Below, in pieces: positions 48,388 to 56,142 of a stretch of 64,000 bases of DNA. The position numbers were made by a program, and so were the translations under genes. The notes under the pieces are model-generated. The model worked only from the letters and a program-made list of their open reading frames with translations, searched no databases and was not told where the DNA came from. This stretch comes from a bacterium (GTDB lineage: Bacteria > Myxococcota > UBA727 > JAUIJE01), in assembly GCA_030431455.1 (NCBI GenBank), contig JAUIJE010000006.1:186001-250000 (forward strand). Reading direction: 5' to 3'. The stretch's first letter is position 1, and every line of letters begins with the position of its first letter.

Positions 48388-49464
48388 ATGATTCGTTTGT
48401 GCGCGATGGGAATGGGACTGGGGTTGTTGTTGACCGGGTGCGGGGCCATCGAGGTCAGCGACGGGGGCGAAGGCCTGCTGGGCGAGGGGTTGCACCAACC
48501 CTACGCGCGGGGCGCGACGGTGCACGTGCGATTTCGGGCCACGCTGCCCACCCCCTGGGGCGGGCTGGCCAACCCCTGGCGCGCGACGGTCGACGACGAG
48601 GACGTGGCCGCGTTGGTGCAGCAGACGTCCACCTTCGACGCCGACGGCAACCGCGACGGCCTCGAGGTGGTGTTGGCCATGACCAGCGAGGGCTCGACCA
48701 CCCTGCGGCTGTTCGAGGGGGACGCCACCGCCGAGTCGTGGTCCGGCACCGTCGAGGTCGTGGTGCCCGACCAGCTCGAGCTCGTGCCCGCCATCGACGC
48801 CCAAGTGTTCGGGCGTGACCAGGCCCCGGCCGAGCGCGGCGAGGAGGTGCTCGCCCTGCAAGGACATGACGCGGCGTTTATGGTGCGGCTGCGCAAAGGG
48901 GGCCGCTCGGTCTACGGCACCGGCTCGGTCGAGGCCCGCGTCGACGGGGAAGGCCTGTACGCGGAGCCGGACACCAGCGTGCTCGGGCGGGACCGAGAAT
49001 GGTTCAAGCTGCGCGCGTCCGGTGCCGGGCCGGTGTCGGTGCACTTTTTGTCCGACGGCACCGAGCTGCACGACGTGGCGGTGCGCGGGGTCGAGGCGGC
49101 CGCGGTCCAGACCTTGACCCTGGACGCGTCGTCGGAGAGCGGCCTGTCCGACGGGGCGTCGGCCACCGCGATTCTGCGCGGCCACGGCGACGGGGGACGC
49201 CCGGTGTACGGCTTGGTGGGCACCTTTCGCTTCGACGACAACACCCTCCAGGGCGAGGGCGATCACGTGGTGTACGAGTTTATGGCCGACGAGGAGGTCG
49301 AGCTGTTCGCCCGGGCCGGTGACGTCGAGGTGCGCCGCACCGTGCACGGCCGGGGGGCACGGGTGGGCAACACCAACCAGGTCAGCTGCGTGCAGGCGCC
49401 GCTCAGCCTGTGGGGGCTCGCCGCGCTCGTGTTCGCGGTGCGTCGTCGGCGCCGCGCGGCCTGA
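48388..49464 (+). CDS. Lipoprotein with MYXO-CTERM-like tail
   Basis: Protein of 358 residues with a clear lipobox L-L-T-G-C (Cys18) and several Ig-like beta segments. The C-terminus is unusual for a lipoprotein: a Cys, then about 16 hydrophobic residues and a run of five Arg (R-R-R-R-R-A-A), similar to MYXO-CTERM/rhombosortase-type sorting tails. Two anchors in one protein are odd and may mean the tail is processed. GGGAGGTGA (48377-48385) precedes the ATG; GTG 48382 is also in frame. Function unknown. Confidence 0.65.
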   Translation: MIRLCAMGMGLGLLLTGCGAIEVSDGGEGLLGEGLHQPYARGATVHVRFRATLPTPWGGLANPWRATVDDEDVAALVQQTSTFDADGNRDGLEVVLAMTSEGSTTLRLFEGDATAESWSGTVEVVVPDQLELVPAIDAQVFGRDQAPAERGEEVLALQGHDAAFMVRLRKGGRSVYGTGSVEARVDGEGLYAEPDTSVLGRDREWFKLRASGAGPVSVHFLSDGTELHDVAVRGVEAAAVQTLTLDASSESGLSDGASATAILRGHGDGGRPVYGLVGTFRFDDNTLQGEGDHVVYEFMADEEVELFARAGDVEVRRTVHGRGARVGNTNQVSCVQAPLSLWGLAALVFAVRRRRRAA

Positions 49465-49471
49465 GGTACCC

Positions 49472-49501
49472 TTGGACGGCGGGGCACAGAACGCGTAGTT
49501 T
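49472..49501 (+). promoter_or_regulatory. Putative promoter giving a leaderless GTG-start mRNA
   Basis: TTGGAC (49472-49477), 18-base spacer, TAGTTT (49496-49501). The -10 ends six bases before the GTG at 49508, and no Shine-Dalgarno is present. Confidence 0.5.
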
Positions 49502-49507
49502 TGTGCT

Positions 49508-51145
49508 GTGCTGCTGCGCCAAACCAACGTGAACAAGCTGTCGGGCAAGCCCTACGATGTGTTGATCGTGGGCTGCGGCATCAACGGGGCGGTGTCGGCC
49601 GCCGCGTTGGCCGCGCGGGGGTGCCGGGTGGCGGTGATCGACCGGGGCGACTTCGCCGGGTTCACCAGCCAGGCCTCGTCCAACCTGGTCTGGGGTGGCA
49701 TTAAGTACCTGGAAAATTTCGAGTTTCCGCTGGTGTGGGACCTCTGCAAGAGCCGCAACCGGTTGATGGACGCCTACCCCTCCAACGTGCGCGAGGTGCG
49801 GTTTTTCTCGGCGGTGGAGAAGGACTTCCGGTTCCACCCCATGTTTATGTATGCCGGGACGTGGCTGTATTGGGGCATGGGCCGCTTTTACACCCAGACC
49901 CCGCGCTACTTGACCCGGGCCCGGATCCAACGTGACGAGCCCTGCATCAACGCGGCGCGTTTCTCCGGCGGGGTCGAGTACTCCGACGCCTACCTGCAGG
50001 ACAACGACGCGCGCTTCGTGTTCAGCTTTGTGCGGCTGGCGCTCAACGTCGGCGCCACCGTGGCCAACTATGTCGAGCTGCTCGACGCCCAGCGCACCGA
50101 TGAGGGGTGGCGCGCCACCGTGCGCGACAACATCGACGGGAGCGAACACGCGGTCACCGCCCGGGTGTTGATCAACGCCGCCGGGCCCTTCGTCGACCCC
50201 CTCAACGAAGCGATGGGGTTTTGCTCCGACCATCACCTGGTGTTCTCGCGGGGCATTCATTTGCTGGTCCCCAAGATCACCGACAGCGGGCGGGTGCTGA
50301 CCTTCTTCGACGACACCGGCCGGATGTTCTTCGTCATCCCCATGGGGCCCCGGTCGGTGGTGGGCACCACCGACACCCGGGTGGACAGCCCCCACACCGA
50401 GGTCACCGACGAAGACCGCGCGTTCCTGCTTGCCAATGTCAATGCCCGGCTGTCGCTGCCCACCCCGCTCACCGCCGCCGACATCATCGCCGAGCGCTGC
50501 GGGGTCCGGCCCTTGGTGGTCGAGGGGGGCGACGCCGCCCAAGACGATGGCGAGTGGTTCTCGCTCTCGCGCAAACACGTGATCGCCCACGACCGGGGGG
50601 CGGTGGCGATCTACGGGGGCAAGCTGACCGACTGCCTCAACGTCGGCGAAGAGGTGTGCGATCTCGTCGAGGGCATGGGCATCTCCCTCGAGCCCGAGAC
50701 CGGCCATTGGTACGGCGAGCCCGCGGCCGGCATCCGCCGCGCGTTCTTCCGCCAGGCGCGGCTGATGCGGTTGGACGACCTCCGGGCCAGCCCCGACCAT
50801 GAGCTGCTCTCCACCCGGTTGTGGCGCCGCTACGGGTTGCGGGCGTTCGCGATGCTCGAGTCGATCCGGCGCGACCCCGCGATGGACGACGTGCTCATCG
50901 AGGGGGCGGAGTATCTGCGCTGCGAGCTGTACCACGCGGCCCAGACCGAGATGATCATCAAGCTCGAAGACTTCCTGCGCCGGCGGTCGAAGATCGCGTT
51001 GGTGGTCTCGCGGGACCACATCAAGACCGCGCGCGGCATCCACGAGGCCTGTCGCATGTTGTTCGGCACCGAGGCCGAGGCGAAGTTTCACGAGTATTTC
51101 GACGAAGCGGAGGCGGTGCCGTCTCCCCTGCAGGCGGTGTCATAA
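49508..51145 (+). CDS. glpD: Glycerol-3-phosphate dehydrogenase-like FAD enzyme (GlpD family)
   Basis: Protein of 545 residues. The N-terminus VLIVGCGINGAVSAAALAARG is the FAD-binding loop, with VIDRGDFAGFTSQASSNLVWGG and IKYLENF following, as in GlpD. The middle has A-G-P-F-V-D, and then I-P-M-G-P-R-S-V-V-G-T-T-D-T. The usual C-terminal GlpD cap domain is present. It oxidises glycerol-3-phosphate to dihydroxyacetone phosphate at the membrane and feeds electrons to quinone, unless the substrate has shifted. The GTG start is supported by the promoter six bases upstream. The Deg-like protease follows four bases after the stop. Confidence 0.88.
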   Translation: MLLRQTNVNKLSGKPYDVLIVGCGINGAVSAAALAARGCRVAVIDRGDFAGFTSQASSNLVWGGIKYLENFEFPLVWDLCKSRNRLMDAYPSNVREVRFFSAVEKDFRFHPMFMYAGTWLYWGMGRFYTQTPRYLTRARIQRDEPCINAARFSGGVEYSDAYLQDNDARFVFSFVRLALNVGATVANYVELLDAQRTDEGWRATVRDNIDGSEHAVTARVLINAAGPFVDPLNEAMGFCSDHHLVFSRGIHLLVPKITDSGRVLTFFDDTGRMFFVIPMGPRSVVGTTDTRVDSPHTEVTDEDRAFLLANVNARLSLPTPLTAADIIAERCGVRPLVVEGGDAAQDDGEWFSLSRKHVIAHDRGAVAIYGGKLTDCLNVGEEVCDLVEGMGISLEPETGHWYGEPAAGIRRAFFRQARLMRLDDLRASPDHELLSTRLWRRYGLRAFAMLESIRRDPAMDDVLIEGAEYLRCELYHAAQTEMIIKLEDFLRRRSKIALVVSRDHIKTARGIHEACRMLFGTEAEAKFHEYFDEAEAVPSPLQAVS

Positions 51146-51149
51146 AAAC

Positions 51150-52574
51150 GTGAGAAAGTTTGAAAACGTCGTGCGCGTCTACTGCACGTCCCAGGCTCCC
51201 GACTACGATTGCCCTTGGCAAGCTTCCGCGCCTGAGCACGGCACCGGCTCGGGGGTGATGGTGGGCAAAGACCTCGTGCTCACCGGGGCCCACGTGGTGG
51301 CCAATGCCACATTTCTGCAAGTGCAGAAGGTCGGCCAACCGGACAAGACCGTGGCCACGGTGAAGGCGGTGAGCCACGATATGGACCTGGCGTTGTTGCA
51401 GGTGCAGGACCGCAGCTTCGGCAAGAACATTGTCCCGGCCAAGATCGGCCCCTTGCCGCACCTGCGGGACAAGGTCTCGGTGGTGGGGTTCCCCATCGGG
51501 GGCGAAGAGGTGTCGATCACCGAAGGGGTGGTCTCGCGCATCGAGGTGCAGACCTACGCCCACTCCCAGCGCCGGTTGATGGCCGCCACCGTCGACGCCG
51601 CGATCAACGCCGGCAACTCCGGGGGGCCGGTGTTCAAGGGCGACAAGGTGGTGGGCATCGCGTTTCAGAAGCTCGGGGGAGACGTGGACAACATCGGCGA
51701 GATGGTCCCCTCCAGTCTCATTCGGCATTTTCTCCAGCAGGCCAAGGTGCAGACCCGCATCGAGGTGCCGGGTCTGGGGCTGTGGGCCCAGACCTTGGAG
51801 AACCCCACCCTGCGCAAGAAACTCGGCCTCAGCCCCGACCAGTCGGGGGTGCTGGTGTCGGCGGTGGAGCATGGGGGGTCGGCGGATAAGATCCTGCGCC
51901 CGCGGGACGTGGTGATGAGGGTCGGTGAGTTCGACATCGCCAACAATGCCACTGCGGTGTTCCGTCGGCGGTACCGCACGCATTTCTCGGCGGTGGTGGG
52001 CGAGTACGCGGTGGGCGACCAGGTCGATGTCACCTTCGTCCGCCGCAAGAAGGTCAAGACGGTGGCGATGACGCTGCAGCCCGCGGTGGACCTGGTGCCG
52101 CGCAGCATCTACGACGTGCCCCCCAGCTTCTTGGTGTGGGGGGGCTTTGTGTTCCAGCCCCTGTCCCGGGACTTTCTGAGTACCTGGGAGGACTGGCTCG
52201 AGCGGGCGCCCACGTCGTTCTTGTACGCCTACAAGACCGGCCTGCGCACCCCGGGGCGCCGGGAGATCGTGGTGCTCAGCCGGGTTTTGGCTGACCAAAG
52301 CACAGTGGGGTATCAAGACCTCGAATGTGTGGCCATCGATGCAGTCAACGGCAAGCCGGTGCGCGACCTCGCCCACCTCGCCCAGGTCCTCGACGGGGCC
52401 CGCGGGCTGGTGGAGTTCTCCACGTCGGCGCGGGCGGTGATCGTGGTCGACGCGCGGGAGGTGCGCGCGGGGCACGCCGCGCTCCTGGGCAAGTACCGGA
52501 TCGGCCAAGATCGCTCCATCGACATTGCCGAGGCCTCGGCCCCGCCCAAGCGCAAAAAGGCGTCCGCTGAATGA
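51150..52574 (+). CDS. Deg/HtrA-like serine protease without signal peptide
   Basis: Protein of 474 residues with a trypsin-like domain (about 10-200). The triad is His48 in LTGAHVV, Asp79 in SHDMDLALL and Ser157 in AGNSGGPVF, all present. PDZ-like segments follow (about 200-300 and 340-440), as in plant-type Deg proteases. No signal or membrane segment is visible, so it probably acts in the cytoplasm, which is unusual for HtrA relatives. GTG start four bases after the GlpD-like stop; its end overlaps the next gene (ATGA at 52571-52574). Confidence 0.85.
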   Translation: MRKFENVVRVYCTSQAPDYDCPWQASAPEHGTGSGVMVGKDLVLTGAHVVANATFLQVQKVGQPDKTVATVKAVSHDMDLALLQVQDRSFGKNIVPAKIGPLPHLRDKVSVVGFPIGGEEVSITEGVVSRIEVQTYAHSQRRLMAATVDAAINAGNSGGPVFKGDKVVGIAFQKLGGDVDNIGEMVPSSLIRHFLQQAKVQTRIEVPGLGLWAQTLENPTLRKKLGLSPDQSGVLVSAVEHGGSADKILRPRDVVMRVGEFDIANNATAVFRRRYRTHFSAVVGEYAVGDQVDVTFVRRKKVKTVAMTLQPAVDLVPRSIYDVPPSFLVWGGFVFQPLSRDFLSTWEDWLERAPTSFLYAYKTGLRTPGRREIVVLSRVLADQSTVGYQDLECVAIDAVNGKPVRDLAHLAQVLDGARGLVEFSTSARAVIVVDAREVRAGHAALLGKYRIGQDRSIDIAEASAPPKRKKASAE

Positions 52575-54586
52575 CGGTGGCGGTGTTGATCATTGACGAC
52601 GACGAGGCGCGGGCGGGCGCGCTGGCCGAGTCGTTGACCCCGTACGGGTTCGAGACCAAGCTGGTCCACGAACCATCCGCGGGCATCGGCGCGTTCTTGG
52701 CCGAGCCCTTCGACGTGGTGTTGTTGCCGGTGTCGGCGTTCTCCGGCCAGGGCCTGCAACTCGCCCAAGGCATCCGCGGATGCACCGGCGGCGTCGACGT
52801 GGGGCTGGTGCTGTGGGCCAAAAACCAGGCCGAAGCCGACCCCGCCTGGGACGGCATCGCCAACGAGGTCTGGGTCGGGGAGATGGACAGCCACCGCGTC
52901 CCGGTCCGGCTCGCGTCCATCGCCCACGAGGCCACCGGCGCGGTCTGCGAAAACCTCGTGGCCGACGCGCCCCGCATCCAGATGCGCACCATTCCGGTGG
53001 ACGGCACCCCCGCGCCGGAGGTCGACATCGACCTGGTGGACGTGGAGTTCGAGGATTCGGTGGAGATCGACGCGGTGGGTTATCCCGACGAGGGAGAGCT
53101 GTCCGCGACCATCACCCCGCGCGATCTGTTGCTGTACCACGCCCGGGGCAAGACCAACGGGGTGCTGCACTTCTCCGACGGGCAGACCCGGGCGGCGGTG
53201 GCATTTGTCCGCGGGATGATCATGGGGGCGCTGGACACGTCCCCCGAGACGCGCCTGGGCACCCAGCTGTTGCGCAACCAAGTGTTGAGCCGGGCCCAAC
53301 TCGACATGGGCATCAAGGAAGCCAAGGACCGCCGCCTGCGCTTGGCCGAGGCTCTCATGGGCATTGGGTTGGTCGATGCCGGGCGCTTGCTCGACGAGCT
53401 CGCGCTCCAGGCCAAGGAGCGCGCGGTGCGGGTGGTGGGCTTTTCCGCCGGGACCTACCGGCTGGGGCGCTCGGTGGAGCTGGTGGAGCAGCTGTCCATC
53501 GCGCCGGTCGACGTGGTCGAGGTGTTGCTCACTTGGTACCTGCGCTTGCCCGAGCGGGAGACGGTACACGGCTGGTTGCGGGGGCAGCTCGACTCCGCCT
53601 TGCGGTGGCCCAAAGAACACCCCCTCGGGCTCGACGGGTTGCGTGCCCTGCGGCCCGAGTCGATGGTGCCCGACATCCTGCAGGCCTCGCCCACGAGCGT
53701 GCGCGAGGTGGTGAGCGAGATCGGGCGCCGGTGCGTCCAGCGTCCCCCCGCCCGGGAGACCGCCCTCGAGGAGTTCTACGCGGCGGGGCGCGCGGGTCTG
53801 TTCTACGTCGACGGCGACGGTCCGGTGGCGGGGCGGCGCTTGCCGTTGCGCCTGCGCGGCGACGGCAGCGACGGCGACGGCATCGACCGGGAGCTCGCGG
53901 CCGAGGTGCAGACCACCTGGCTCAAGAGCCAAGGGCGCAACTTCTTCGACGTGCTCGGCATCTCGTCGGAGGCGTCGGACGGCGAGGTCGCCGCCGCCCT
54001 GGAGCGGTTCAAGGAGCGCTTCGGGCCGGATCGGCTCAAGGCCAGCAAGCTCGGTCCTGCAGCTTCATTGGCGGCGGGGCTCATCGGGCTGGGGGCGGAG
54101 ATGGACTGGGTGCTGCTCGACCCGGTGCGCCGGGCGGACTACGCCCGGGAGATCACCGCGACCTTTGAGGTCCTGCCCCCGACCACATCACCGGACATCA
54201 TGTCCGAGCTCGACACCGCCGAAGAATTGATGGACAGCGGGCACTACGATCAGGCCCGCAAGATGCTCGAGGACCTCGAGGGACGGGCCCCGGACAGCAC
54301 CACCTTGGCCGCCAACCTCGCGTCGGTGCGGTTTTCGTTGGCGATGCAGGACGCGCGAAGCGCGGTGCGGGATTTGGAGATCGCCCACGACGAAGCCCCC
54401 GCCAACGTGCGGGTCTTGTACTTGCTCGGCAAAGCCCAGGTCGCGGTGGGCGACTACGAAGCGGCGGTGAAGTCTTTGTCGGCGGCGTGCCGCAAAGTCC
54501 CGGGGGACGTGGTCATCGCCGCCGCGTTGGCCGATGTCATGACCCGGGTGGCGAAGCTCCGCGAGGTCAAAGAAGACGGGCTGTAG
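52571..54586 (+). CDS. Pseudo-receiver/DUF4388/J-like/TPR protein
   Basis: Protein of 671 residues. The first about 115 residues look like a response-regulator receiver. The acidic cluster D9-D10-D11 is there, but the expected phospho-acceptor Asp is Pro53 in V-V-L-L-P-V-S, so it is probably not phosphorylated. A DUF4388 (PATAN-like) domain follows (about 175-300, G-E-L-S-A-T-I-T-P-R-D-L-L-L and L-H-F-S-D-G-Q-T). Then comes a degenerate J-like domain (about 458-495, F-F-D-V-L-G-I-S-S-E-A-S-D) and TPR-like repeats to the end. It is soluble. It may be a scaffold in signalling; the ATGA overlap ties it to the protease. Confidence 0.78.
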   Translation: MTVAVLIIDDDEARAGALAESLTPYGFETKLVHEPSAGIGAFLAEPFDVVLLPVSAFSGQGLQLAQGIRGCTGGVDVGLVLWAKNQAEADPAWDGIANEVWVGEMDSHRVPVRLASIAHEATGAVCENLVADAPRIQMRTIPVDGTPAPEVDIDLVDVEFEDSVEIDAVGYPDEGELSATITPRDLLLYHARGKTNGVLHFSDGQTRAAVAFVRGMIMGALDTSPETRLGTQLLRNQVLSRAQLDMGIKEAKDRRLRLAEALMGIGLVDAGRLLDELALQAKERAVRVVGFSAGTYRLGRSVELVEQLSIAPVDVVEVLLTWYLRLPERETVHGWLRGQLDSALRWPKEHPLGLDGLRALRPESMVPDILQASPTSVREVVSEIGRRCVQRPPARETALEEFYAAGRAGLFYVDGDGPVAGRRLPLRLRGDGSDGDGIDRELAAEVQTTWLKSQGRNFFDVLGISSEASDGEVAAALERFKERFGPDRLKASKLGPAASLAAGLIGLGAEMDWVLLDPVRRADYAREITATFEVLPPTTSPDIMSELDTAEELMDSGHYDQARKMLEDLEGRAPDSTTLAANLASVRFSLAMQDARSAVRDLEIAHDEAPANVRVLYLLGKAQVAVGDYEAAVKSLSAACRKVPGDVVIAAALADVMTRVAKLREVKEDGL

Positions 54587-54594
54587 CCGCGGGC

Positions 54595-55491
54595 TCAGCG
54601 TTGGGCGAGCCGGTGGGTCGAGGTGGAGGCGGCCGCGGTCTTGGTGCCGTCGAGGTGGGGCAGCAAGAACTCGTAGGTGGCCAGCGCCCAGCGGCGCGCG
54701 GCCTGGCGTCCGATGATGCCAATGTTGTCGAAGTGTCGTCCGTCGCCGCGTCGCTTGGCTTGGCGCGCGAGGTCGGCATAGTCCAGGAACGGCAGGGCCG
54801 CCGTGCGGCTATCCATAAATGTACACCCGGCGGGCAGGTTCTGTTCGAGCAGGCGGTAGACGTCGTCGATGAGGGCGCTGGGTTTTTTGCGGTCGGTGCC
54901 GTTGGGGGGGCCGACCCACACGCAGGTGCTGGAGGCGGCCACCTTCTCCGCGAGGGTTCGGATCTGGGCCGCGGCGGCTTCGGGCTCGCGCTGGGCGCGC
55001 CAAATGAGATTGGCCCCCAGCTCGATCACGGTCACGTCGGGCCGGTGCTCGGCGAGGAGGTCGTCGACCTGGGGGGTGGACGAGCGGCGCTCGAGCTCGA
55101 CGGTCATGTCGGGGCCGTCGATGTGAAGAAAGCCGCAGCGCGTGGTCTTGCCGGTCAAAAAGCCGTCGGGGCTCACGCCGCAGCTGCCCACGGTGGTGAC
55201 CCGGGTCCGGGCGCGGGCCCGGAGCAGCAGGTCGAGCGCCTGGCCGTAGGTCTGGGTGACGTGCGAGTCCCCGATGATGAGCACCCGGGTATCCCGGGGG
55301 GCGGGCGCGGGCGCGGTCTCGGCCAGGAAGGTGGGCAGCGGCAACGACGGCCAGACCTCGGGCGCGGGGGCGGCCTCGGCCCGGGTCTCGGTCGCGGCGC
55401 GGTGCCCGAGAAAGGCGAACACCGTGAGCGCGGTGCAGGCGGCGATGTAGGCGGTTGTGGGCGTCGAAGGGGGTCGCGGGGCGCTTTGCAT
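54595..55491 (-). CDS. SGNH/GDSL-type hydrolase, membrane-anchored or secreted
   Basis: Protein of 298 residues with an N-terminal hydrophobic segment (about 14-30). The nucleophile Ser76 is in the block I-I-G-D-S-H, with GANLIW as the oxyanion block and D-G-R-H-F near the C-terminus giving the catalytic Asp/His. Four cysteines may pair. Such esterases act on lipids, peptidoglycan or polysaccharide acyl groups outside the cytoplasm. It is convergent with the pseudo-receiver gene, leaving eight bases between the stops. Start ATG 55491 is chosen from the frame; ribosome-binding is weak. Confidence 0.75.
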   Translation of the reverse strand: MQSAPRPPSTPTTAYIAACTALTVFAFLGHRAATETRAEAAPAPEVWPSLPLPTFLAETAPAPAPRDTRVLIIGDSHVTQTYGQALDLLLRARARTRVTTVGSCGVSPDGFLTGKTTRCGFLHIDGPDMTVELERRSSTPQVDDLLAEHRPDVTVIELGANLIWRAQREPEAAAAQIRTLAEKVAASSTCVWVGPPNGTDRKKPSALIDDVYRLLEQNLPAGCTFMDSRTAALPFLDYADLARQAKRRGDGRHFDNIGIIGRQAARRWALATYEFLLPHLDGTKTAAASTSTHRLAQR

Positions 55492-55501
55492 GACCCATGG
55501 T

Positions 55502-55536
55502 GGTCAGATGGAGCCAGGTGGCTCCAGTTTTTGACC
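55502..55536. repeat. Hairpin with T-run between two minus-strand genes
   Basis: TGGAGCC (55509-55515), AGGT loop, GGCTCCA (55520-55526), then GTTTTT on the plus strand, with an outer GGTCA/TGACC pair (55502-55506, 55532-55536). The T-run lies on the plus strand although both flanking genes are on the minus strand, so it could stop antisense transcription. Confidence 0.45.
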
Positions 55537-55539
55537 GGA

Positions 55540-56124
55540 TCAGGCCGCGACCAGGCCGGCGCCGGACCATCCCGCCACGATCAGCGTGAGGTACACCGCG
55601 ACCTTGAGCCAGCGCACCGCACAGGCGAGCACAAACGGGCCGAGCCGCATGCCCACTGCGCCCGCGGTCCAGGTGCTGGCCGCGAACGGGATGGGGGTGA
55701 TGGCGGCGAGGGCGACCGCGACCGCCCCGCGCCGGGCCATGAGAGGGGCCACGCCACTTTTTTCCAGCCGTTGCAGCACCGCGGGGCGCCGGCCGAGCAA
55801 CGCCCCCGCGCTGTACCCGACCAAACCCGAGAAGTGGCTCGCGGCCCCCGCGACCAAAAAAATCTGTGCATAGCTGAGCCCACCCGCGTGCCCGAAGAAC
55901 AACAGCGGCTCATGGGTCAAGGGGGGCAAAATCCAGCTGTCGGTGAACACCACCCCCACAAACAGGCCCACCAACCCGAAGCGGTCGACGCAATAGGCGC
56001 TCACTTGGGTCAGCGGCACCCGGAACAGGTAGCCGAGCAGGCCGGCCACGAGGATGAGCACCACCAGGCCGACGCCGAGCCGGACCCAGGGGTTCTTTTT
56101 CGGGGGCGCCGGTTTTGCCTCCAT
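55540..56124 (-). CDS. VTT/DedA-like membrane protein
   Basis: Protein of 194 residues with four or five hydrophobic helices and the conserved F-x-x-x-x-G-x-x-x-G-Y pattern (ASHFSGLVGYSAGALLG) plus T-P-I-P-F-A-A. It matches the VTT (SNARE-associated, DedA/YqaA) group, which helps flip or recycle lipid carriers in the inner membrane. The ATG at 56124 starts with a short soluble Lys/Pro tail. It lies 18 bases upstream of the secreted protease stop, on the same strand, so it is probably part of one transcript. Confidence 0.8.
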   Translation of the reverse strand: MEAKPAPPKKNPWVRLGVGLVVLILVAGLLGYLFRVPLTQVSAYCVDRFGLVGLFVGVVFTDSWILPPLTHEPLLFFGHAGGLSYAQIFLVAGAASHFSGLVGYSAGALLGRRPAVLQRLEKSGVAPLMARRGAVAVALAAITPIPFAASTWTAGAVGMRLGPFVLACAVRWLKVAVYLTLIVAGWSGAGLVAA

Positions 56125-56142
56125 GCGCCGACCATAGCCCGC

